12,341 nt of DNA, taken from contig DAOTUB010000303.1 in the NCBI GenBank assembly GCA_034437455.1, positions 1-12,341 of the forward strand. Direction: 5' to 3'. The DNA comes from DAOTUB01 sp034437455 (lineage in GTDB: Bacteria; Chloroflexota; Anaerolineae; B4-G1). The translations under genes and the position numbers were made by a program. Below the pieces are notes generated by a model. The model did no database searches and was not told the DNA's origin. It worked only from the letters and a program-made list of their open reading frames with translations. This document shows positions 7,029 to 12,341 of this stretch, piece by piece (positions within the stretch are counted from its first letter, which is position 1; each line of letters starts with the position of its first letter).

Positions 7029-8147
7029 GTGATCTTTCTCGACCTGCGCTGGTTACTCTTTGGCATCCTGCTGATGCTGATAGCCGCCGCCCTGCTGGGC
7101 GGCTGGTTGGATCGCCGTCGGCGTGAGCAGCTCGACACGCTAGGCGCACAAGCTGCGTTCGAACAGGTCCCCTTCGGCTGGTTGGTGCTGGACGGCGCTC
7201 GAAAATACCGCTACGCCAACCCTTACGCCCGTCGCCTGCTGGGATTGACCTCGCGCGCGGGCGCGCTCCCAGAGACGGACTGGGTTTCACTCCTCGAAGA
7301 GGATCGCGCAGCGGCGCAAGGAAGCACGGCCGCCGGCCGCTACCGCAGCGTGACCCTCGCTCCGGACAAGATCGCCCGCTGGTGGGTCACCTCCCAGAAT
7401 GACCTGGACGTCGCTTTCCTGCTCGACGTCACCGCCCAGAAGCAGGCCGAGCAGGCATCTCAATATCTGCTCAGCGGCCTATCCCACGAACTGCGCACGC
7501 CCCTCGGCACGATCCTGACCCATCTGGAGATCCTGCTCCTCCCCGACGTCTCGGAGGAGATCCGTCAGCAATCGCTCCGCCTGCTGAAGGTGGAGGCGAA
7601 GCGCATGGCCCGGCTCGTGCAATTGATGCTGGAACTCGGCCGCCTGGAGACCAGCGCCGAGCTTGAGCGCCGGCCCGTGGACCTGCTGGCATCGGCAGAA
7701 CAGGCCATCGCTCAACTCTCCCCCCAGGCCGGGGAACGGAATATCGCCCTCTCCCTACAGGCCGACGCACCCCTGCCGCTCGTCGTGGGGGACGTGGGGC
7801 GGCTCATACAGGTCTTGCTCAACCTGCTCGACAATGTGATCAAGCACTGCCGTCCCGGCGACCAGGCCATCGTCTCGCTGGAGCAGGTAGAGACCGGCGT
7901 CGCGTGCGTCGTGTGCGACACTGGCCCGGGCATACCCGCCGAGCATCTCCCCCACGTCAGCCGCCGCTTTTACCGCGCGGCCCCACAGGAAATAGAGGGC
8001 AGCGGGCTAGGGCTGGCGCTGGTGGAAGAGATCCTGCGCCGCCACGAAAGTCACTTGGAGATCGAGAGCCGCACCGAGGGAGACGAGGCGGGCACTTGTG
8101 TACGCTTTGTCCTGCCTATCTTGCCAGAGAAGGAGGTGTCGACGTGA
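7029..8147 (+). CDS. PAS-containing sensor histidine kinase, HisKA/HATPase_c type
   Basis: The 372-residue protein senses an unknown signal and autophosphorylates on histidine. One N-terminal membrane segment (about 8-25) is followed by a short basic stretch, then a PAS-like domain (about 36-140, with VPFGWLVLDGARKYRYANPYA). The HisKA box LSHELRTPLG places the phospho-acceptor at H153. The ATPase domain shows the N box LLNLLDNVIKH (N265, N269), G1 DTGPGIP (from D297) and G2 GSGLGLAL (from G324). With no sizeable outer loop, the input is probably cytoplasmic or membrane-linked. The GTG start at 7029 follows a promoter ending at 7019 and lacks a ribosome site. The stop overlaps the next gene's start (GTGA). 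The response regulator two genes on is NarL-like, whereas this kinase type usually pairs with OmpR-like regulators, so partnership is not certain. Confidence 0.9.
   Translation: MIFLDLRWLLFGILLMLIAAALLGGWLDRRRREQLDTLGAQAAFEQVPFGWLVLDGARKYRYANPYARRLLGLTSRAGALPETDWVSLLEEDRAAAQGSTAAGRYRSVTLAPDKIARWWVTSQNDLDVAFLLDVTAQKQAEQASQYLLSGLSHELRTPLGTILTHLEILLLPDVSEEIRQQSLRLLKVEAKRMARLVQLMLELGRLETSAELERRPVDLLASAEQAIAQLSPQAGERNIALSLQADAPLPLVVGDVGRLIQVLLNLLDNVIKHCRPGDQAIVSLEQVETGVACVVCDTGPGIPAEHLPHVSRRFYRAAPQEIEGSGLGLALVEEILRRHESHLEIESRTEGDEAGTCVRFVLPILPEKEVST
8131..8138 (+). promoter_or_regulatory. Strong Shine-Dalgarno setting the start of the membrane-anchored hydrolase-like gene
   Basis: AGGAGGTG lies 5 nt before the GTG at 8144. 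It decides this start over a much earlier one at 7904 in the same frame, which would run antiparallel to nothing but inside the kinase gene. Confidence 0.7.
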
Positions 8148-9583
8148 ACGACTGGCTGCGGAAAAACCCGTGGCGATGGTGGCCGATCCCGCTGCTGATG
8201 CTGCTGGGAGGGTACTGGCTGTTGCCCATCTCTGGACAGATCGTGGTGATGCCGGGAGAAAGCGCCCCCCTCTGGCCCCAGATCCGGCTGGCGCCCGCCT
8301 CTCCCCAACCCGGTCAAGAGACAACCCTATGGATCACAGACGCCACACCGTGGCCTCACGTACTGCTCACGATGGATGGGCGATCGGTCCGGGGAGTGGA
8401 GTGGCAGGCTAATCCCGGCGACACCTGGACCTGGACGTGGACGCTTACATGGCCCGACAAGGAATCCAGCACGCTCGTTTTCTACCACGATTGCCACACT
8501 GGCTGCGTGGAGCGCGGGCGGGTGGTCGTCGGGGAAGAACCGCGCCCCGCGCCAGCCCGACCGACGCCGACCAAGCTGGGCATTATCTTTGCCAACCCTG
8601 AGCGGGATTGGCACGCTCGCAGCGGGTGGGACGTAGAATTGACCTACGCCCGCCTGGCCGACGAGAGCTATTGGGGCATAGACGGCCTGGCCGCGCGCGT
8701 CCACCGTGCGACGGCGAACGGACTGCGGGTGCTGGTTCGCGTGGATTATGACCAGGGCCAAAGCATCCCCTCGGCGGACTATGAGTTGGCGCTGGCCGAA
8801 TATCTCCAATACCTGCGCCGCCTGGCGCGGGACGAGCGATTGCGGGACGTGTACGGCTACTTTCTCGACAGCAGCTACAACGCGGCTCACCTGGTGACGC
8901 CGGAGTGGTACGCCCGAATCTTTAACGGGTACGGCGAAGAGATCGCCCACACGGATAACGCCGTGCAGGTCATGCGGGCGGAAAACCCCCAGGTACGGGT
9001 GCTGGTCGGCCCGCTGCAACCCTGAAACACCGGGCAGGATGGTGAACGGCGCTACGAGATCGACGCGCCCTGGCTCAACTATATGAACACCCTGGTCGCC
9101 GCGCTGGACGCAGGAGCGCGGGCCAAAGCCGCAGCAGGCATCCCCCTGGCCGCGCCCGACGGTTTTGCCGTGCAGGCCCCGGGTCGCCCTGGCGCGCCAG
9201 AACTGGCCAGGCAGGATGCAGCCGAGGAGCCTCGGTTGGACCTGCGGCGGGCGGAGTGGGATGACGCCCAGGCAGGCTTCCGAGTCTACCGGGATTGGCT
9301 GGACATCATCAACGAGTATCCCACCACGCGCGGGCTGCCCGTCTACATCACATCCACCAACACCTTCACGTCCGACGAGGGCGTCCCACCCGCGCAGAAC
9401 TACCCGCCGGGCTGGCTGACGGCGGCGCTGGAGGTGATCGACCAGGAGCCGCAGGTCAAGGCCCTCTGCTGGTTTCTCGACTATTTTCCCCACGACACGC
9501 AGTGGGACTATTTCAGCCTCACCCTGCACCCCGGTCGCCTGATAGACGCGGCAGAGGAATTCGACGCGCTGCTGGAGCCGTGA
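8144..9583 (+). pseudogene. Membrane-anchored glycosidase-like protein interrupted by one in-frame TGA
   Basis: A single frame of 479 codons runs from GTG 8144 to TGA 9581-9583, broken only by TGA at 9023-9025 (codon 294). Before the stop are a membrane anchor (about 11-30), an Ig-like beta domain (about 45-120, with WTWTWTLTW), a Pro-rich linker (122-133), and the start of a TIM-barrel-like domain (LGIIFANPERDWH, then LRVLVRVDYDQGQSIP and YGYFLDSSYNA). After it, coding resumes without a shift: YEIDAPWLNYMNTLVAAL, LPVYITSTNTF and ALCWFLDYFPHDTQWDYF. The domain spans the stop, so it was one protein. One substitution (TGG to TGA, giving Trp before NTGQDGER) would restore it. Nonsense mutation, sequencing error and readthrough are all possible; ATG 9083 has no ribosome site, so internal restart is unlikely. 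Probable role: extracytoplasmic glycan or cell-surface binding or cleavage; no catalytic residues assigned. Confidence 0.7.
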
Positions 9584-9600
9584 GCGGAGGAGAACCATCT

Positions 9601-10230
9601 ATGACTGCGACGATTCGCGTGCTGCTGGCCGACGACCATCCCACGATGCGGATTGGGCTGCGGGTGCTGTTGGAGCGAGCGCCCGGCGTGGAGGTCGTGG
9701 GAGAGGCTCAAGATGGTAAAGAAGCATTGGCGCTGATCGAGGAGCTACAGCCCGACGTGGCCGTGGTGGACTGCGAGCTGCCGGAGATAGAGGGAACCCA
9801 GGTGGCGCTGGAAATCCGGCGGCGGGGCTTGTCGGTGCGGGTGTTGGCGCTCAGCGCCCACGACGACGAGCGGTACGTGCGGGGTATGCTGGAGGCCGGC
9901 GCGGTGGGCTATTTGCTGAAAGAGGAAGCGCCAGAGACGATCGTGACGGCGGTGCAGGCGACGGCGCGCGGAGAAGCTCATTTTAGCCCGCCGGTGGCGA
10001 GCAAGGTGGTTGCCTGGTCGCGTGGAGAACGGACAGGAGGGTTGACGGAACGAGAGGTGGAGGTATTGCGACTGGTGGCGGGGGGATTGAGCAACAAAGA
10101 GATCGCCCAAACTTTGACCGTGACCGTGCGGACAGCCGAGTTTCACGTCGGCAACATCTTGAACAAGTTACAGGTGGCTTCGCGGGTAGAAGCAGCGGTG
10201 TGGGCGAAGGAACAGGGTGTGGTCTCTTGA
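9601..10230 (+). CDS. NarL/FixJ-type response regulator with LuxR-type HTH
   Basis: The 209-residue regulator has a receiver domain (about 5-122) with acidic pocket D11/D12, phospho-acceptor D57 (VAVVDCELPE), switch S85 (LALSAHDD) and K107 (GYLLKEEAP), joined by a short linker to a LuxR-type helix-turn-helix (about 146-205). That part contains LTEREVEVLRLVAGGLSNKEIAQTL in two adjoining stretches and the recognition segment VRTAEFHVGNILNKL. All key residues for phosphorylation are present. The ATG at 9601 has GGAGGAG about 8 nt upstream, 17 nt after the preceding frame ends, so it is the last gene of the kinase operon. The operon ends at the terminator beginning 10252. Its targets are unknown; adjacency suggests control of the hydrolase-like gene or of the divergent resB operon, which is inference only. 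Confidence 0.93.
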   Translation: MTATIRVLLADDHPTMRIGLRVLLERAPGVEVVGEAQDGKEALALIEELQPDVAVVDCELPEIEGTQVALEIRRRGLSVRVLALSAHDDERYVRGMLEAGAVGYLLKEEAPETIVTAVQATARGEAHFSPPVASKVVAWSRGERTGGLTEREVEVLRLVAGGLSNKEIAQTLTVTVRTAEFHVGNILNKLQVASRVEAAVWAKEQGVVS

Positions 10231-10251
10231 GGCACACGAACAAAGCTATCC

Positions 10252-10285
10252 AAAGCCCCGGCGTTCGGACGCCGGGGCTTTTTTT
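10252..10285 (+). terminator. Rho-independent terminator of the kinase operon
   Basis: A perfect 13-bp stem (10252-10264 with 10269-10281) closes on a 4-nt loop TCGG and runs into seven T residues at 10279-10285. It lies 21 nt after the response-regulator stop. The A-run at its left end partly mirrors the T-run, but it is mainly suited to the plus strand. Confidence 0.95.
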
Positions 10286-10306
10286 GTAGAGCTTGGTACT
10301 ATGACG

Positions 10307-10446
10307 AGACTTTGCCGATTTGCGTCATTCCGAGCAACCGGAGGGAGTCGAGGAATCTCCAAATAGCTTTGCCTACGAAAGTGGAGATTCCTCGACTCCA
10401 CTCCGCTGCGCTCCGTTCCGCTCGGAATGACGGGGTCTCAAAGTCT
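10307..10446. repeat. Nested inverted repeat, dispersed MITE/REP-like element
   Basis: Three sets of arms are nested around one centre: AGACTTTG at 10307-10314 with its complement at 10439-10446; CGTCATTCCGAGC at 10323-10335 with 10420-10432; and a 17-bp perfect arm at 10344-10360 with 10383-10399 (core GAGTCGAGGAATCTCC). The word pair CATTCCGAGC / GAGGAATCTCC is one I recall from repeated intergenic elements in several bacterial genomes. It encodes nothing and can fold into a long cruciform or RNA hairpin. A small non-autonomous mobile element is the likely nature. Confidence 0.7.
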
Positions 10447-10477
10447 TGTTGTAGCATTAGGAATGCGGGAAAGATAC

Positions 10478-10493
10478 CTGTGGAAATCCACAG
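10478..10493. promoter_or_regulatory. Palindromic operator-like site upstream of the SPFH gene promoter
   Basis: CTGTGGAAATCCACAG has 7-bp arms around a 2-bp centre. It directly touches the predicted -35 box at 10494, a position typical of an activator site. A half-site CTGTGG recurs just before the ribosome site at 10553-10558. The regulator is unknown. Confidence 0.45.
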
Positions 10494-10522
10494 TAGACAG
10501 ACAGCCTCGTTCTTGGTAGACT
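10494..10522 (+). promoter_or_regulatory. Promoter for the SPFH and lectin-fold genes
   Basis: TAGACA (10494-10499, 5 of 6 to the consensus) and TAGACT (10517-10522, 4 of 6) are separated by 17 nt. The weak -10 fits an activated promoter, in keeping with the adjoining palindrome. The leader would be about 40 nt and includes GGAGGTG at 10557-10563. Confidence 0.5.
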
Positions 10523-10568
10523 AGAAGCATCACTACTCAGAAAAGACATCCCCTGTGGAGGTGAAGAA

Positions 10569-11567
10569 ATGGCTGAAACAATACTCCCCCCTTCTCGCAA
10601 TACATCTACATCCTCTAGAAGCCGACGGCCTGGCGCTGGCAGCACCCTGGAGCGATTCTACAAGCTGGCCGTAATCGCGCTGGCCGCTTTCATCGTGTTG
10701 ACGGTTGCGCTACTACTCAGCCGCGCGGCGGTCTACAAGATCCACGCCTACGAGCGCGGGCTGCACCTGCGCGGTGGTCGCTTCGTCCGCGTGGACGATC
10801 CAGGCTGGCACGTGCAGATCCCGCTCGTCGACACCGTGATCATCGTCAAGGTCAACGAGCGATTGGGCTACATCGAACAGATCGAGGCGATGACGTCCGA
10901 CGACGTGACGATGAATGTCTCGCTCCAATATACCTACCGGGTGACGAACCCCGAACGCTTTGCTCTGGAAGTGGACGACCCAGAGCGGATCGTCTTCGAG
11001 TTCGTGCAGGGCAAGCTGCGGGATGTGGTCAACACCAAACCGATGACGGAGGTGATGCACAGCCGGGCCGCAATGAACCAAGAGGTCATGGAGGCGTTGC
11101 AAAAGAAAGAGGAACAGTACGGCGTTCGTTTCATCACTGTGCAGTTGCAAAGCGCCTCACCGCCGGACGAGGTGATGACCGCGATCAAAGATCGCATGGT
11201 CGCAGTGCAGCGACAAGAGCAAGCCCAGGCCGAATCGGCCCAGAAGAAAACGCTGGCCGACGCCGAGTTCTACGCGGCCCAGAGACGGGCGGACGCGGTG
11301 GCCTATCAGATCACCAAGACCGCCGAGGCCGAGGCGCAACAGATCGCCCTCACCACCGAAGCCAAGCAAGAGATGGTGCGCGCTATCCTCTTGGAGCTAA
11401 GGGACAAAGGAACTCTGGGCGAAATGTACATGCAATACCTGATCGCCCAGGAACTGAAAGAGAACAGCAAGTGGATCATCAGTGGCGCGAGCACACCCAT
11501 CGTAGATCTGCGTGATGAGAACATGTTTGCCCCAATCAAACCTGCAAGTCCACCGGCAAGCGAGTGA
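10569..11567 (+). CDS. SPFH/band 7 (prohibitin-like) membrane protein
   Basis: The 332-residue protein has a Ser/Arg-rich cytoplasmic N-terminus, one membrane segment (about 32-52), an SPFH/band 7 domain (about 55-215) and a long Ala/Glu/Gln-rich coiled coil (about 205-265, with AQAESAQKKTLADAEF and TAEAEAQQIAL). It resembles prohibitin/HflK-type scaffolds, which oligomerise and organise membrane microdomains or modulate membrane proteases. Telling motifs are AYERGLHLRGGRF, DDPGWHVQIPLVDTV and SDDVTMNVSLQYTYRV. The ATG at 10569 has GGAGGTG 5 nt upstream. A C-terminal KWIISG segment, then a Pro-rich tail, is common in this group. No FtsH or partner SPFH gene is visible; the downstream neighbour is a small lectin-fold protein starting 51 nt later, probably co-transcribed. 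Exact subfamily not resolved. Confidence 0.9.
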   Translation: MAETILPPSRNTSTSSRSRRPGAGSTLERFYKLAVIALAAFIVLTVALLLSRAAVYKIHAYERGLHLRGGRFVRVDDPGWHVQIPLVDTVIIVKVNERLGYIEQIEAMTSDDVTMNVSLQYTYRVTNPERFALEVDDPERIVFEFVQGKLRDVVNTKPMTEVMHSRAAMNQEVMEALQKKEEQYGVRFITVQLQSASPPDEVMTAIKDRMVAVQRQEQAQAESAQKKTLADAEFYAAQRRADAVAYQITKTAEAEAQQIALTTEAKQEMVRAILLELRDKGTLGEMYMQYLIAQELKENSKWIISGASTPIVDLRDENMFAPIKPASPPASE

Positions 11568-11618
11568 TGGACGTGTAGCCAGATGGCGACAATAACCGCC
11601 AAGATCGGAGGATGGGCT

Positions 11619-12089
11619 ATGAAAAAATCGCTTTTGCTGGTGCTGCTGACGTTGCTCGCATCTGTCGGGATCGTCATCCTGGTCATCCAGGAGATGATCA
11701 TGCCGATGAAGCACGAGGCGCTCACGAACCCTCGCATTTTTGCCTACCGGGACTGGCAGAGCGTGGGGGTGCAGGTGCAGGCGGGCGACGTGCTACAGAT
11801 CCACGCCCAAGGCGACTGGATGTACACGCCCGGCGAGCACCACGGGCCGGAGGGCCACGCTCACTACCGCGCACCCAACTTTTACCCCTTGCCGAACGTG
11901 CCGGGCGGAGCCTTGATCGGTCGCGTCGGCGAGGATGGCGAGCCTTTTTATGTGGGGAAGCGCGTTACCTGGGAGGCAACGCGAGATGGTCTCCTCTACA
12001 TGCGGATCGACGACGATATTCTGGGCGATAACGACGGATGGGTGACAGTGGAGGTGAGCGTCAGCCCCGGTGAACCACTGAACCCCTGA
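11619..12089 (+). CDS. Membrane-anchored or secreted LecA (PA-IL)-like lectin-fold protein
   Basis: The 156-residue product starts with MKKSLLLVLL and a hydrophobic stretch to about residue 28, a signal or anchor with no clear cleavage site. The rest resembles the galactose-binding LecA/PA-IL fold: VQAGDVLQIHAQGDWMY (about 52-69), the HGPEGH segment (75-80), GGALIGRVG (96-104), and a C-terminal LYMRIDDDILGDNDGWVTVEV strand-loop-strand. By recalled alignment to LecA, Y69, D132/D133 and D137/N138 fall where calcium and sugar ligands lie. Binding of cell-wall or extracellular sugars is inferred. I chose ATG 11619 over ATG 11583 because GGAGG precedes it by about 8 nt and the signal then begins at MKKS. 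The stop at 12087-12089 lies inside the left arm of the hairpin at 12072-12158. Confidence 0.75.
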   Translation: MKKSLLLVLLTLLASVGIVILVIQEMIMPMKHEALTNPRIFAYRDWQSVGVQVQAGDVLQIHAQGDWMYTPGEHHGPEGHAHYRAPNFYPLPNVPGGALIGRVGEDGEPFYVGKRVTWEATRDGLLYMRIDDDILGDNDGWVTVEVSVSPGEPLNP

Positions 12090-12158
12090 AAGCACTGAAC
12101 GGATTCATGCTCAACAGAACCCTCAGTGAAATCAGTGCTTTCAGTGTCTCAGTGGTTC
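12072..12158. repeat. Imperfect 27-nt inverted repeat with CAGTG iterations at the lectin gene end
   Basis: Arms 12072-12098 and 12132-12158 match at 24 of 27 positions and flank a 33-nt loop. The left arm includes the last six codons and stop of the lectin-fold gene. The right side repeats CAGTG at 12124, 12133, 12142 and 12150, a spacing of 8-9 nt. No T-run follows, so it is not a standard terminator, though it could protect an mRNA 3' end or block a polymerase. Confidence 0.6.
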
Positions 12159-12177
12159 CAGATCAGGAGATTTGAAC

Positions 12178-12341
12178 ATGTACAAAGAGAGATTCGCCTC
12201 AATACTCGTATCACTAGCAGGCTGTCGGAGAGGGTTTGTTTTTGGCAGGAAACGTCCCTTCAGGCGCAGTTTTTTGGCCTACATTGAGGCTTCATGCCCC
12301 ATTTTTGCCTCGAAAACGTCGAGATTTAGGGGCAGCCTTTC
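12178..12341 (+). pseudogene. Start of an open frame apparently disrupted near 12220, runs off the window
   Basis: ATG 12178 has AGGAG about 8 nt upstream and opens a frame of 54 codons with no stop before the window edge. The first 14 residues, MYKERFASILVSLA, look like a signal-sequence start. From about residue 15 the composition becomes Arg/Phe-rich (GRKRPFRRSF) and unlike a protein domain, as the DNA changes to the GGCTGTCGGAGAGGG segment resembling an insertion-sequence end. I infer a gene start cut by an insertion; the frame after the junction is probably accidental. A short real gene with lipobox LAGC cannot be excluded. Confidence 0.35.
12220..12341. mobile_element. Possible insertion-sequence terminal region
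   Basis: The sequence beginning GGCTGTCGGAGAGGG near 12220 resembles ends of transposase-bearing elements. It contains a hairpin-forming stretch, TGCCCC...TCGA at about 12294-12312 with TCGA...GGGGCA at about 12319-12334, and differs in composition from the coding DNA to its left. The opposite end, any transposase and any target duplication are outside the window, so family and true boundary cannot be fixed. Confidence 0.35.

Larger units (their letters stand above)
10286..10568. other. Intergenic spacer holding a dispersed-type inverted repeat, a palindrome and a promoter
   Basis: No gene is supported in this spacer. It contains the nested inverted repeat at 10307-10446, the palindrome at 10478-10493, a promoter at 10494-10522, and a Shine-Dalgarno GGAGGTG at 10557-10563. 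A 70-codon frame at 10312-10524 is made mostly of the repeat and is not believed. Confidence 0.7.

Noticed and set aside
9023..9025. TGA as selenocysteine codon
   Set aside because: Trp fits the context better and I see no convincing hairpin at the right distance downstream; no Sec machinery is visible here.
9023..9025. Genome-wide reassignment of TGA to tryptophan
   Set aside because: Many genes in this window end at TGA in natural positions (for example 1680-1682, 2057-2059 and 8145-8147).
8327..9598. 423-codon minus-strand open frame opposite the interrupted hydrolase gene
   Set aside because: No ribosome site, domain or signal. The plus strand carries clear domain sequence on both sides of the TGA.
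10312..10524. 70-codon plus-strand frame
   Set aside because: It is mostly translation of the inverted repeat and has no ribosome site.

Overview
The window is GC-rich, densely coded bacterial DNA. It most likely comes from a Chloroflexota genome (Anaerolineae/Caldilineae-like). That placement is an inference from a Pro/Thr-rich lipoprotein linker, System II cytochrome c maturation next to an AmmeMemoRadiSam locus, Zincin_1 and LecA-like proteins, a dispersed inverted repeat, and several promoters that sit directly on start codons. No rRNA, tRNA or CRISPR array was seen.

Layout. Positions 1-191 hold no gene I recognise, only two hairpins; they abut the broken 3' end of a minus-strand secreted DUF2341-like gene (144-776). 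A divergent promoter pair then leads into a plus-strand RsuA/RluB pseudouridine synthase (930-1682) overlapping a small Zincin_1 metallopeptidase (1679-2059). Convergent to these is a four-gene minus-strand unit read from 6939 down to 2077: resB, ccsA/resC, a Tat-signal radical SAM enzyme, and a lipoprotein fusing MEMO and AMMECR1 domains. From a second divergent promoter pair (6950-7019), a plus-strand unit encodes a PAS/HisKA histidine kinase, a membrane-anchored glycosidase-like protein interrupted by one in-frame TGA, and a NarL-type response regulator, closed by a strong terminator at 10252-10285. An AT-richer spacer (10286-10568) holds a 140-bp nested inverted repeat, then a palindrome abutting a promoter for an SPFH/band 7 membrane protein and a LecA-like lectin-fold protein. 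The lectin gene ends inside an imperfect hairpin with CAGTG repeats. The window closes with an open frame apparently cut by an insertion-sequence end near 12220.

The most notable region is 2077-6939. All three AmmeMemoRadiSam parts are present and all carry export signals. The radical SAM protein has an extra N-terminal segment with a CxxCH heme-attachment motif, and its operon supplies the ResB-CcsA heme ligation machinery. No ordinary cytochrome c gene is visible. This suggests an exported, possibly heme-c-bearing form of the AmmeMemoRadiSam system. That reading is an inference and can be tested.

Three genes (930, resB, the kinase) have a -10 box only 6-10 nt before the start codon and no convincing upstream Shine-Dalgarno, implying leaderless or near-leaderless mRNAs. 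Several genes inside operons and two with longer leaders carry clear Shine-Dalgarno sites.
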